NCBI GenBank assembly: GCA_037693485.1
Contig: CM075350.1
Coordinates: 120,898,001-120,962,000, forward strand
Source: Kitagawia praeruptora
Lineage: Eukaryota; Streptophyta; Magnoliopsida; Apiales; Apiaceae
DNA: 64,000 nucleotides
Direction of reading: 5' to 3'
Shown one piece after another: positions 11,649 to 23,619 of this stretch (position 1 is its first letter; every line of letters starts with the position of its first letter). A program made the translations under genes and the position numbers. Under the pieces are notes generated by a model, which made no database searches, was not told where the DNA came from, and saw nothing but the letters and a program-made list of their open reading frames with translations.

Positions 11649-12042
11649 GAGAGATGGATCAAAATGCCTATTTTTCACAAGTCATGGTCCAAAATACTGA
11701 TTTTGAAAAAAATGGTCCGAAATATCGACGGGTTACGGAGAATCGTCCTCCGTATTAGCATGATACGGAACACCGTGTACCGTATTATGCATGATACGGA
11801 GCTGCGTCCTCCGTGTTAGCATGATACGGTGGACTGTGCACCGTGTTAGATGGATGCGCAGCATTGTCACGGAATACCGTCCACCGTATCATGCCCTGTT
11901 ACGGAACACATAGCTCCGTATCATGTCCTGTTACGGAACACGCAGCTCCGCAACACACCCCTATCACGGTACACGATGTACCGTGTTCCGTCAGTAAAAG
12001 GGACCATCCAATTTCCCAGGTGATTATTTTGGACCATCACCC
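11649..12042. mobile_element. Mutator-type MITE with TACGG/CCGTA inverted arrays
   Basis: A perfect 9-bp direct repeat TTTGTAAAT flanks the element (11640-11648 and 12043-12051). The imperfect inverted ends share GATGG...CAAAAT. The interior is unusually G+C-rich for the window and contains more than ten TACGG or CCGTA motifs in both orientations, which would fold into a multi-branched hairpin. The homologous segment at 4250-4560 lacks the insert. Confidence 0.85.
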
Positions 12043-12051
12043 TTTGTAAAT

Positions 12052-12510
12052 TAAAGTTATAAATACTCGCACAATTCAGTTCGCAAAGGATATTGGTAGG
12101 TATATGAGTTAAAGATTTAACATATATATGTTTTCATATCACATGTTAAGATTTAATATATGTTAACAAAATGTATATATGTATATTAGATATTTCAAAT
12201 CGGTTTTTAAAATATTTCTAAAATGTTAAGTATAATATTTTAATTGATTATAATAAAGTGGATTTTCTTTTCAAAAAAATAAAATAAATAAAGTGAATTT
12301 TCTTCATTTATACCAACCTTTCAAATTAAAATTTCTCAATCTATTACATCATCATTGTCACATTGTTAAGAAAATTTTTAGAAAAAATTCAGAATATGTA
12401 ATATTATCTTTTTCGATTAATTATAAGAAATTCACTTCACTCAGGCTCGATTGCCGTCAAATTAGGGGGGAAAAAGAACGGAGTTGCAGCATGAAAGTAG
12501 TTCAGAATTG
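12052..12510. other. Intergenic
   Basis: A+T-rich sequence with no recognisable gene. The 72-codon open stretch at 12293-12511 has no known domain. Confidence 0.4.
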
Positions 12511-12518
12511 ATGAGACT

Positions 12519-12943
12519 CAATCCATCTCCAATGGAGAGATCCCTTAGCTAAATTTTAAAATTAATTACCATAAATAAATAATAATTATAAAGAATGTGT
12601 AAAAAAAAAATTACATTCTAATGGGACAAAACTGTTATCTATAATTATAAATAATCTCTTGATTTTGGCTATATTTGTCGAACCTCTAGAGACCTGTAGT
12701 GACTTTCCACATCACTTATTTCTATTTTAAATTATATATTCCATTAATAACAACTTGAGTGGCAAAAAAATAAAAATAAAATAACAACTTGAAATATTAA
12801 TAACATACCATTTTTAAAATATAGTCAATCATTATAGCCAATACCCTCGGAACACAATGTCTTACAGGTTCGACAAATTTTACATAATCAATATTTTATG
12901 TAATTTAGCCAATCATTTTTAGCTAACGTCATTGGAGATTCTC
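12519..12943. mobile_element. hAT-type MITE
   Basis: The 8-bp direct repeat ATGAGACT (12511-12518 and 12944-12951) flanks inverted ends containing ATCTCCAATG, and further in TTAGCTAA. The 425-bp interior is A+T-rich and noncoding. Confidence 0.75.
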
Positions 12944-13394
12944 ATGAGACTGATATAAGTATTTGGATCTCTATATAAAAGACGTCCCTGTTTTAAGATT
13001 TTAAAGAATAAAAGAGTGTATATTCAAATTACTATATTCATATTAAATATACACAACATACTAAACTTTAAAAAATGAATTTTTTATTCCAATGACATTC
13101 AAGTGTAATTTTACGTGTGTATATTTTTTAAATTTTGACTACATAATACATATAGATAATTTTTTTTGGTATTCCTTGAAATAATGATGCCTTAAACGCG
13201 AATGAAGATGGGGTGGAGTGGACAAAACAGTGGCGGATGTACATGGTCGCTGGTGCTGAGTACCATGAATTTTTTGTATATTACTACAAATGCTGATCTA
13301 AATACAGAATCACGGACAATAAAAGTTAAGTTTTGTTAACTTAATTATATGTATCCATTTTTTTCACTTTCTATTTCCCAGTCTTATTACCTCT

Positions 13395-13968
13395 TTTTTA
13401 AAAGTCGGCGATTAATCGGGATTAATCGCTGTTCGGTACGCCACCGTACTGATTAATCGTTGTTCGGCTAAAAAAATCGTTTTTTCAAAAATCGCTCAAA
13501 AGCTGGACAAAATCGGGATTAATCGGTCAAAAATCGGCCTCATTGATAAAAAAAATTGAAAAATTTGTAGAAAAATTTAAAAAAATCAAAATTCAAAAAG
13601 TATAAAATTGAATAAATTTTAAGAAAATCTTATTCTCATATACGAAATTAATATTTTTAACGGTTAAATCATGAATTTTATCAATTTTTTCTCTCATATT
13701 GACCCCAATTCAAAAATTAGATCTTAAAATTTATATTTACTTTAATAATACTATATATTTTAAATATATTTGTATAAATATATGATAATTATTCACATAC
13801 AATCAAAATAATAAAATAATTAACTATATTAATAATAATTATATTTAAAAATAATATTAAATTAGCTCCGATTAATGATCCGATTAATCATTCCGATTAA
13901 TCCCTGATTATCCGATTAATCCCTGGACAGTACCTCCACCGATTAAGTCCGAAACCGCCTTTTTACGA
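13395..13968. mobile_element. MITE with GATTAATC arrays
   Basis: Arrays of GATTAATC/CCGATTAATCC occur at about 13405-13535 and 13868-13950, in inverted relation around an A+T-rich core. Ends containing AAAAGTCGGCG and its near complement lie outside them. It belongs to the same kind as 24971-25239, where the borders are clear. The borders here are approximate. Confidence 0.6.
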
Positions 13969-13974
13969 CAGGGA

Positions 13975-14845
13975 TCTATACTATACTATAATAAGTAAAC
14001 TAGGGGATAATTGGTAGTTTGGTAGTTTGGTTCAACCCTATTTTTTAGCCATAATTTTAGTTCAATTAAAAATAAATTTAATTAGTATTTTATCTACCTA
14101 AAAACATTCCCGGGTAAGCAAAGATTTAGCCGAGAGTTTTGGTACGTAGTTTGGTAGTTTGGTTCAACCCTATTTTTTAGCCATAATTTTAGTTCAATTA
14201 AAAATAAATTTAATTAATATTTTATCTACCTAAAAACATTCCCGGATAAGCAAAGATTTAGCCGAGAGTTTTGATCGAGAGTCTATACTATACTATAATA
14301 AGTAAACTAGGGGATAATTGGTAGTTTGGTAGTTTGGTTCAACCCTATTTTTAGCCATAATTTTAGTTCAATTAAAAATAAATTTAATTAATATTTTATC
14401 TACATAAAAACATTCCGGGTAAGCAAAGATCTAGCCGAGAGTTTTGATCGAGAGGAGTGGCGTGTGTGCGCGTGTTTTTTTTAATTTTATTAACAGGAGA
14501 GTGTTTAACAGGAGAGTGTTTTGTGTGTCTTTTTACATTTTTTTATTATTAATAATAGAGATTTAACCAAATCAAAGAGTGACCAAAATGAGTGACCAAC
14601 AAAAGAGTACCAAACCGACAACCAAAAATATACTATTTCGCTTATAATAGTATTAAACTAGGGGATAATTGGTAGTTTGGTTCAACCCTATTTTTTAATA
14701 TTAAAAAACATATTAAACAAATAACAAATTACACTATAACAAATTAAAATTAATATTTATAATATTAAAATTAATATTTATAATATTATATTACACAATA
14801 AACAAATTACAAAAAATTAAAAACAACCCGTGCTTTGCAAGCTAG
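13975..14845 (+). mobile_element. Helitron with a tandemly repeated 5' end
   Basis: The 5' terminus TCTATACTATACTATAATAA occurs at 13975 and again at 14282. The first 160 bp or so are present three times in tandem (from about 13975, 14138 and 14282). A fourth, shorter start-like segment lies near 14633. The 3' end at 14842-14845 is CTAG, preceded by CCCGTGCTTTGCAAG, a decayed form of the hairpin that is intact in the related copy at 44514-44530. The interior is A+T-rich with no coding. Confidence 0.75.
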
Positions 14846-14867
14846 TGATTGTTAATTTGAGGAAGGG

Positions 14868-14883
14868 ATATGAGTGTGGTATA
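14868..14883 (+). repeat. LINE target-site duplication, left copy
   Basis: ATATGAGTGTGGTATA is repeated exactly at 16191-16206. The 16-bp length is typical of LINE insertion. Confidence 0.88.
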
Positions 14884-15331
14884 CGGTTCTGAGTGTTGGG
14901 CGGCGAAAAAGGCCCTCGAAAGAAAGCTGAAAGCGGCTGAAATGAGGATGTTGCGGTGGTCGTGTGGGCGCACGATGTTAGATAGAATACCGAATGGGGT
15001 GTTTAGGAGCGAGTTTGAAGTGGCGCATCTTTCTGCGAAAGTCAGGGAAGGAAGGTTGAGATGGTTCGGCCACGTCCGTAGGAGGTTGGCTCAAGCCCCA
15101 GTGAGGAGGGTCGAGAGTCTTTCGGTGGTTGGGGTGAGGAGGAGAGGCAGACTGAGAAGGTCGTGGGAAGAGCAGCTTAGGATGGATCTGAAGGCCTTGA
15201 ACTTGGATGAGACCATGACAGCTGACAGGTGCTCTTGGAGGCGTCATATCAGAGTGGTGGATTCTCTTTTAGGGAGCGGCTCGGTTGTGGAGAGCCTCAG
15301 AGTTGGGTTGTCTCGGTTAGCTTTATCTTAG
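14884..15331 (+). pseudogene. LINE ORF2 C-terminal fragment
   Basis: The reading frame contains SECWA, then MLRWSCG, then LRWFGHVRRR and RRGRLRRSWEEQLRMDLKAL. These are in the order found at the C-terminus of plant non-LTR retrotransposon reverse transcriptases. The endonuclease and the polymerase palm are missing. The in-frame ATG at 14870 lies in the target duplication, so it is not a native start. The stop TAA is at 15329-15331. The frame is open throughout, which suggests a fairly recent insertion. Confidence 0.85.
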
Positions 15332-15616
15332 AAGTTCAGCTTTTTTTGGCATTTTACGTTTTTATTGTCTTCTGTTTGCCGGTTTTGCAATTGCAGGGAG
15401 ATTGGACCGGTCTTTTCTCTATGTGAGGTTTACTGGGTATGTGTGACTCGGTTGGTTTGGTCTGTTGTCGTTTGCTTGTGGTTTTTTATGTAGGGGGCCC
15501 GACCGGAGCTATTCTCACAAGCTGGTAGAGCGGAGCGCATCAGGACCTCAGTAATATTATCCCAAGCAGGCGGGTAGGTCCCATGTGAAGAACGCCATGG
15601 GCTCAGGTATTGCTTT

Positions 15617-15993
15617 CAGTGGCGGATCTATGCTTGTGCATGGTGTGTCAAGTGACACACCATTATTTTCAAAAAAAAGATTTATTTTATTTTAATTTTT
15701 ACAATTTATTCAAATTATATTTTATTTTCCTATATCTCCATCTCTATTATCCTACTTATGCATAACAAGTTTCAATTTTATTCTTTAACTCAATATATAT
15801 ACATTGTCCCCTCAAATTATTACTAAAATTTGGTTGTTTATACCTTTCATGTCCTGTATAATTTGGGATAGAATTTTTTTTGTTTAAAATTCCATCCATA
15901 AATTATTTTATTCTGATTCCAAATGTACTAACTAATGTCAATAAATATCTTAAACGGTGACACACCATTTCTAAAATTCTGTATCCGCCACTG
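15617..15993. mobile_element. hAT-type MITE inside the LINE
   Basis: Terminal inverted repeats CAGTGGCGGAT...ATCCGCCACTG bound 377 bp. The 8-bp target duplication ATTGCTTT is exact (15609-15616 and 15994-16001). An inner inverted pair, GGTGTGTCA/TGACACACC, is also present. The element is noncoding. Confidence 0.93.
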
Positions 15994-16377
15994 ATTGCTT
16001 TGAATATTTTCGTACCATTTAGATTCCTGTGTATATAGCACCCATCGTATCGGTCGCGCACGTAGTTGAGGGTCTTCACGGAAACAGCCTCCCCGCCTTT
16101 TAAAAAGTGGGGGCATGGTCTGCGTACAACTTACCCTCCCCAGACCCTGCTCTGAGCGGGATATACTGGGTATGTTTGGTTTGGTTTGGTATATGAGTGT
16201 GGTATAATTTCAAAAAAGAAGAGTGATTAATTATAGCAAATTTGTTTGTTGGCCTTAATTTTTTTATTTTTATAATTAAATTACACTCCGGCAATCAGTA
16301 GTACTCAACCCAGTAGCCTCTGTCTAGAACAGTTATTGACCCTCAAAACCCCATGTATACATACACTCACCCTCACA

Positions 16378-16386
16378 CATATAAAC
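16378..16386 (+). promoter_or_regulatory. Candidate TATA box of RDR2
   Basis: CATATAAAC lies about 60 bp upstream of the start codon, with a CCAAT-containing stretch nearer the ATG. Position and sequence fit a core promoter, but no other evidence is available. Confidence 0.35.
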
Positions 16387-16446
16387 ACCTAGTTTGTGAA
16401 CAATCAATTACATAGCCCAATGTTTCTCAATCTCTAATTCTCTAAA

Positions 16447-19400
16447 ATGGGTGTTGAAGAAAGACCCACATTATCAATAAAATTCTCAAACATCCCCAGA
16501 ACAACCACAGCCCAAGAAATTCTTGATTTTTTCGAATCAAGAATTGGTAAAGATTCAGTCTTTGCTTGTGAAATCTTCTCAGACCACAAAAACTGGAAGT
16601 CTAAAAGCTCTGGTAGACTTCAATTTGAAAACCCACAATTTAAATTTAAGGCCTTGTCACTTTACCAAAAGGGTCAGCTTGTTTTCAAGAATCATAATAT
16701 TTGTGTGGTTTTTTCATTTGATGATGTTATTATTCGGCCTGTCGAGGTTTCGAATAGGTTGGAGAATGGGGTTTTGAGTGCTGGGATTATTGGGAGTGAG
16801 GAGGGTATGTGGGTTTTGGAGAAATGGGGGAATGTGAGAGCTTGGATTATGCCTGAGAGAATGTGCTGTGAGTTTTGGGTGGAGTGTGATGGGGTAAGGT
16901 ATAAGTTGGAGGTTTTGTTTGGGGATGTTTTGGAGGTTTCGAGTTGTTGTTTAAATGGTGCAGTGGAGCCTAATGGGGTGCTCTTGACTGTAAGTTTGCT
17001 GATTTGTTATTTTTTTTATCTTTTTGTCGTTTTTACGAGTTTTTGGTGATGGAGGTTTTGTTTACTTTGTTGATTATGGTGGTATTTGCATGTGTGTATT
17101 GCTATATTTCCTGTATTGTTTTGTTTTGGGGGTTTCTGTTATCTGGATTTTCTAGTACTTGGCTTTTGGTACCTTGTTTATATGCATTTGTTTATTGCTC
17201 TGTTAAAACCGGAGTCCTTGTGGAAACACCCTTTTTACTTGATCCTAGGAGTAGATGGGATACATGGGGCACATTTAGTTTGATCTTTTGATGGTACTCG
17301 ATGATTTTATGGAATAGTCGTTGGTAATATGATTTTACATGTTTCTACTGCTGTTTTGAAATTTTGGCCCTACACCAAGTTGAGAAATATAATTCCCCTG
17401 TAAAACTGATGAATCTTGATGAGACTACAAAACCCCAGTTGAAACTGAACATGGGCATGCTAAAAATTGGCACCACTGGATAAATGTTATACCACATCTT
17501 CAAAATTTTAAGAACCCCAAATAAAAAATTGAAAGAAATTAAATCTTGGATTTTTAAAAAAGATTGAATCTTGAGGGTTTTGTAGACTTTTTAGGTGAAT
17601 TGGAGGGAAGAGAGTTGATGATTTGAGATGGAACTTATATGTAACTTTGTTTCTTCATCTTCATGATTGTGTTACTATACATATTATAGATACACATTGA
17701 TCATGCAATGAAAGAATGGAATTTTGGGAGTGTTTTTGATGAAAAAACATACAATAACTGATTTTAACTAATGTGGTGCTCTTGACTGTAAGTATTCTGA
17801 TTTAGTGATATATTCAATCCTTTTATCAGTTTTGTGTGAGTTTTTTGTGATGAAGATTTTGTTTACTTTGTTGCATCCGGAGGTATTTGCCTTCTATATG
17901 TTGTTTTTTATGCATGTGAGTATTGCTGTTATTGCACTATCAAAGTCGCGGTCTTTGCATATCATATTTTCTGTAAACATTTTTGTTATCTGGATTTTGT
18001 AGTACTCAGCTTATGAATGCATTTTAAGGATTGTTTTTTACTCTCATTGAAATTTTATTAGTAATGCTTACACTGTTATTTTTTAGCTTAAGTATGCCCC
18101 AAGGATATACAAAAAGGTTTTTGGGCCCAATGTTGCTACAAGGTTTGGATCTGACCGTTACCACATTTGCAAGGAGGATTTTGATTTTCTATGGATCCGT
18201 GCAACAGATTTTTCCAGTGTTAAGTCTATTGGACAATCTTGTGCATTTTGTTGGCAATTTGTAGATGGAACCTCTGGCTTAGATGCCTTCTCCAAGTTGC
18301 CATTTTATAAAAATGAGTTCAGCAAGCTAATTTTGAAAGAAAGTGAAGAATTTCATACTTCATCTGACGTCAATCCACTTGTAAGGTGTCCACCAAATTC
18401 TAATTTGTCATATGAGGTCCTTTTCCAGCTTAATTCCCTTGTTCACAATCACAAACTTAGCCTTGCTGCAGTGAATCCAGATCTAGTTGAGTTCCTCGGC
18501 AGTTTGGACAAAGCAAAGGCCTTGGCAATTCTTCAGAAAATGCACAAGTTGCAGTATATGTGTTGTGATCCCTTTCAATTCATCAATAACCAATTAGAAT
18601 ATCAAAAGAATAATGGAAAGGATTTTCAGTCATCTCTTATCAAATCAACAAATCCTAATGTGATGAGTTGTCATAGAGTTCTCATCAGCCCGTCCAAGAT
18701 ATACTGTTTGGGCCCTGAGCTTGAATCATCTAGTTATGTTGTGAAGAATTTTGCTTCATATGCTTCAGATTTTTTGAGAGTAACTTTTGTTGATGAAGAT
18801 TTGGGCAAGCTTCATCCTCATACTGTTTCCACGAGCACTCAGAAAGGTATATTTGCTAAGCCTTGCAGGACTGCTTTATACCATCGTGTATTGTCTATAC
18901 TTGGGGAGGGAATTGTTATTGGTGCTAAAAGATTTCAGTTTTTAGCATTCTCTGCTAGTCAGCTCCGTTCAAATTCAGTGTGGATGTTTGCTTCAAATGA
19001 GCATGTGAGAGCCGAAGATATTAGGGATTGGATGGGTTGTTTTAACAAAATCCGTAGTGTGTCAAAATGTGCTGCGAGGATGGGTCAATTGTTCAGTTCT
19101 TCCACGCAGATTATAGAAGTCTTACCACGAGATGTGGAGGTTATTCCTGATGTGGAAGTGGTATCTGATGGTGTTCAGTACTGCTTCTCTGATGGTATTG
19201 GGAAAATTTCCCTTCCTTTTGCTAAGGAAGTTGCTAACAAGTGCGGACTAAGTTATACTCCCTCTGCATTTCAAATCCGATATGGTGGCTACAAAGGTGT
19301 CCTGGCTGTTGACAGTAATTCTTCCCACAAACTTTCTTTACGTGGTAGCATGCGTAAATTTGATTCAGAGAATAGGATGCTTAATATCACAAGCTGGAGT

Positions 19401-21155
19401 GAATCTATGCCTTGCTACTTAAACCGGGAGATTATATGCCTTTTGTCTACCTTGGGTGTGGAGGACCATTCTTTTGTAGCCCTGCAAGACGTTCAGATTC
19501 GTGTTCTGCAAAAAATGTTGACTGAAAAAGAGGCAGCACTGGATATTCTCGAGAGCATGGGTATGAGTGAAGCCAATAGGATTCTAGTAAAAATGTTAGT
19601 TCAAGGATACGATCCAAATGGTGAACCGTACCTCTCAATGATGCTTCGATCACATTACGAAAACCAAGTTTCTGATTTAAGAAGCAGATGCCGTATTCAT
19701 GTTCCCAAGGGCCGTATTCTGATTGGATGCCTAGATGAAAGTGGCACATTAGACTATGGACAGGTTTTCGTCCGAATAACCAGGACTAAGCGAGAGCTGA
19801 AAAGTGGTGAGCAGAATTTCTTTCACAAAGTAGATGAAACTACGGCTGTACTAATTGGGAGGGTTGTGGTTACAAAAAATCCTTGTCTGCACCCGGGAGA
19901 TGTCAGAGTTCTTGAGGCTGTATATGATGAATCACTGGTGAGAAGCGGTTTGACAAATTGTCTTGTTTTCCCTCAGAAAGGTGAAAGGTAGGGGATTGTG
20001 TACCAATTTTTTTCTCTCCTTTTAAAAATATAATTTACATACCACTGTACTCACAGAACCGAAATTGAGAGGCTTACCCTTCAAGATTACAAAAAGAGGG
20101 TTTATCTCATTTTTCATGCAAATAATTAAATGTCTATTTTTCAGGCCACATCCAAATGAATGCTCTGGTGGTGACCTTGATGGTGACCTATATTTTATAA
20201 GTTGGGATGAGAAACTAATCCCACCTCGAACTGTAGCCCCTATGGATTACACTGGACGAAGACCGCGCCTAATGGATCATGACGTATCCTTGGAGGTAAA
20301 TTTGAATACAAATTTTCACATGTTCTATTATAAAAAAGAATGTTTATGTTGTCCTAATTTTTTCATATCTTCCCTTTCTATGATTTGTAGGAAATCCATA
20401 AGTTTTTTGTTGATCATCTGATCAATGATAGCTTGGGCACCATCTCTACTGCACATTTAGTTCATGCAGACCTCGATCGAGATAAAGCTTTGAGTGAAAC
20501 ATGTCTTCACTTGGCAAACCTTCACTCAATGGCAGTTGATTTTGCAAAAACTGGAGCACCGGCAGAAATGCCTAGGACCTTAAAACCAAGGATGTTTCCG
20601 GATTTTATGGAAAGGTGGGAAAAACAGGGTTACACTTCCCAAGGAGCACTAGGCAAACTCTACCGTGCTACTGTTGAATCTACGGAGCGTGGGAATTTGG
20701 GTCCTGCTTACCCAGACAACATCGAAGACTCGTATGATCATGATCTTAAAGTGGATGGCTTTGAATCTTTCATCGGAATTGCAAAAGATCACAAAGAGAT
20801 GTACTTGGATAAACTTGTTACCCTGATGAAATATTATGAAGCTAAAACTGAAGTTGAAATTTTATCTGGTAATCTGCAAAGACATTCTTCATATCTGCTG
20901 CGAGATAATCGAAGATACGGAGAAACAAAGGATCGTATTATGGTATCAATCAAGAACCTGCACAAGGAAGCCAAAGGGTGGTTCGACAGCAGCTGCATGG
21001 TACATGAAATACAGAAATTAGCATCGGCATGGTATTACGTAACTTATCATCCCACATATTGTCAAGAAAGCATCAAATGCCTTGGCTTTCCATGGATTGT
21101 AGGTGATATTTTGTTGGATATCAAGTCAGTCAACAGCAGAAAACTTCAGTCCTAG
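16447..21155 (+). CDS. RDR2: RNA-dependent RNA polymerase 2
   Basis: RDR2 copies RNA polymerase IV transcripts into double-stranded RNA, which DCL3 cuts to 24-nt siRNAs for RNA-directed DNA methylation; it acts in the nucleus bound to Pol IV. Exons are 16447-16989, 18087-19987, 20145-20295 and 20391-21155. All introns are GT-AG and the frame is open throughout, giving 1119 residues, close to the usual 1130 or so. The N-terminal RRM-like part (RPVEVSNRLENGV, LEKWGNVRAWIMP) precedes conserved blocks such as VMSCHRVLISPSKIYCLGPE, SVWMFASNEHVRAEDIRDWM, CFSDGIGKISLPFA and QIRYGGYKGVLAVD. The catalytic metal-binding motif DLDGD is at residues 825-829, after PHPNECSGG. Sequence blocks match RDR2 better than RDR1 or RDR6. 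Intron 1 (1097 bp) carries a copy of the exon-1 splice donor region. A LINE lies 256 bp upstream. No defect is visible. Confidence 0.96.
16968..17165 (+). repeat. Exon-1/intron-1 junction duplication, copy 1 (true splice donor)
   Basis: The stretch from the last codons of exon 1 (GTGCTCTTGACT, then GTAAGT) into intron 1 recurs at about 17765-18012 with substitutions and indels. Shared later phrases are TTTTGTTTACTTTGTTG and GTTATCTGGATTTT. Confidence 0.8.
17765..18012 (+). repeat. Exon-1/intron-1 junction duplication, copy 2 (cryptic donor)
   Basis: This diverged copy lies inside RDR2 intron 1. It retains the end of exon 1 and a consensus GTAAGT donor at 17785-17790, but there is no acceptor in between that would make an exon of it in the reading frame I can support. 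Confidence 0.8.
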
Positions 21156-21552
21156 GGTATGTTTGGCTTACCTCGAAGTGTTTGCTTGTCACTTGAAGTT
21201 ATTTGGGTAAAAGAAAGTTACCCTTAGTATTGTACCTTAGCTCTTCTGTTGTTTCAAGGGAATTGATGGTTTGACTTAATGTTAGTTGGTGAGTATTTAA
21301 GTTCACTGATTGGTCGTGTCATTACTAAAAAATGGTAAATGTTAATTAATATTATTTTAGATAGTTTAATTGATGACAAGCATGTGACAAAAATGTATAT
21401 TAAAAGTTCGATCAAAGATGTATATTATTAATTACTTAAGTTAAATTACAAAGATAAAATTAGTCAATCATCACTTTAATTTATTTGTACCGTGGGGTAG
21501 ATGAAAGTTGGGCTATTATTTGTTTTAAGCAGTATCTGTGTTCATGAAGTAA

Positions 21553-21726
<174 letters not shown>

Positions 21727-23137
21727 GTTTCGAGATTGTTAGGATGTCTTGTTTTGGGATGTAATCGATATATAATATTATTGGATCTGGTTGTAATTTT
21801 TAAATGTAGATGCAAGTCAGGTTAATGAATTTTGCGTTTTCATCTATATCTGTAGTTCATTACACGATTTTGCTGTTAATTCCTATTTACAAAAACTGCT
21901 TGATTGTTCTGATTTTAAATATGTTCAAGACTGCTATGTAACCTTGATTACAATGTTGAAGATTATTGTCTTGTTTTAGCTACGATTCTGACAGCTTGTT
22001 AGAGACTTGCTTAAAATGGTATCCGGAAAGTTTGATTGAATGTGAAGGTCATTTGGTATTAGTTTCGTGTTGTGGATAGATACTTGCATTTGGTGTTCTA
22101 TTTAGTAATGGGTGATTTAGCTCTCTAATTTGCACTTGTTTGGATATAGCAGAAACATGAACGACTATTATAGCGAAAGTAGTGCATTTGTACATTTTGC
22201 AGCAGCATGTATATAACAAGCTCAAGGAACAAGCTTACTACAATGCACGCCTCCACTTGGAAAAGTTGTTTGTATAAACAACATACACAATGCATCTTTC
22301 TTTGAAGATATATACACACATTTGAAAATCAAGAAGCAATCCAAACAACAGTACAAACAATAATAACAAAAGAAGCAAAATTCCCTATGCATGGGGCAAG
22401 CCATCTACATTAATTTTCTTTTTGTCTGCACAATACACTGTTTTTGGAGATTATCGTTTACAGTTACAAGGTATTTTGATCTGTGTCACACCCTTCATTT
22501 AGGTCACATTGTTCTAAATAGGAAAAAGAACTTGATGCTAAAGAAAACCACGCCTCCTAATCCTACCCCTCAAATCCTAAAGATCAAACTTCCATGCAAT
22601 TTTCGCACATTTGAGACCTACAAGCGAACCGTGTCAGATGGTACGGAACAACTTGCCAGACTTGTTCAGTCTGCACGATTACTGAAGTGAGGAACCTAGA
22701 ACTTGAACGACCTCTAGGCAACTCTACTCTATGTGCTTGGCAACACAAGTGTCCCCTTCTTTGCATGACTCCCTCCTTTGAGATATCGTCAGTATCGACG
22801 AGTGCTACAACAATCAAACAAGAACACTTGATGGCTTCCTCGTAAGTGATACAAAAATTCATGGTTAAAAGGAGCAAGTACTCTGTTTTATTTTGCTAAA
22901 TTTTGTTTGAGATTTAGAGAGGTTTCACAACACCTCTGCCTCTCATTGAGATGGAGAGAGTTGTTGTACCATTGGGGCGAGAGAGGTTAGCTTTCGAGAT
23001 TATTAGGATATCTTTTTTAGGCACTATCCCGAAACTGCCTTAGTATGGTTGCTACAGCCTACAAGCATAACACAAGGATAGAGTACTGTATGTCTGTATT
23101 CAACCACTGGACCGCATACCCGCACACGTCTCTCCCC
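21727..23137. other. Intergenic; trace of a second H3 3' end near 22975-23018
   Basis: No confident gene. The stretch at 22979-23018 (GAGAGAGGTTAG then CTTTCGAGATTATTAGGATA) closely follows the sequence around the H3 stop at 21714-21755. Short open stretches at 22391-22877 have no known domain. Confidence 0.45.
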
Positions 23138-23619
23138 GAACAAACGATAAAAATACCCGTTTTTTCGAGTAATAGTAATGAAACTACCCATTTTTAAAAA
23201 AATTGACAAAAATACCCGTTTCAATATGCATTTGCCAAATGGGTATTTGGGATACGCATTTGTCAAATGCTTATCCTTCCCATTTTGTAAGTAATACGCA
23301 AGTGATGATGGGGTAATAGGATGTGATATGCATTTAAGTAATGCGTATCCTGTTTAAAAAAATGAACAATACTTAGAGGCACTCTCTGACACACACATGT
23401 GGCTGTGCAACTTGCAGGAGACATGCAGAGACATTTGCCCACTTGCTTCGTGAAAGCCACGCGTGAATCAAGCATAATTAAAATTAAAAAAAATTATAAA
23501 GGATACGTAAGATACCCATTTGGTAAATGCGTATTCCATCGGGTATTTTTGTCAAGAATTCTGAAAATGGGTATTTTTGTTACTGTTACCTAAAAAAACG
23601 GGTATTTTGGTCTTTCAAC
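23138..23619. mobile_element. Mutator-like MITE with GATACGCATTT motifs
   Basis: Long imperfect inverted ends share AAAATACCCGTTTTTT and a second ACCCATTTT block. The flanks TCTCTCCCC and CTCTCTCCT may be a decayed 9-bp duplication. The interior repeats GGATACGCATTTG and its complement, as in 1474-1829. A noncoding hairpin-forming element. Confidence 0.65.

Larger units (their letters stand above)
14884..16190 (+). mobile_element. 5'-truncated LINE with a nested hAT MITE
   Basis: The insert lies between two exact 16-bp target duplications. It begins inside the last part of the reverse-transcriptase ORF and ends with a GGTTT-type short tandem tail (about 16173-16190). The 3' region near 16070-16170 (GCGTACAACTTACCCTCCCC and GGATATACTGGGTATG) is the usual 3' end of a common plant LINE type. 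A 377-bp hAT MITE splits the 3' untranslated part at 15617-15993. The 3' end lies 256 bp upstream of the RDR2 start codon. Confidence 0.9.

Noticed and set aside
13229..13300. A second copy of the hAT MITE at 15617 (CAGTGGCGGATG start)
   Set aside because: Only the first dozen bases match, and no right end or 8-bp duplication could be found.
14870..15331. An intact small gene starting at the ATG at 14870
   Set aside because: It is the C-terminus of a LINE reverse transcriptase, and the ATG lies in the target-site duplication.
16990..18086. Open frames in RDR2 intron 1 (for example 17004-17291, 17805-18002) as exons
   Set aside because: The protein joins in phase from 16989 to 18087 with consensus GT-AG and matches RDR2 across the junction without them.
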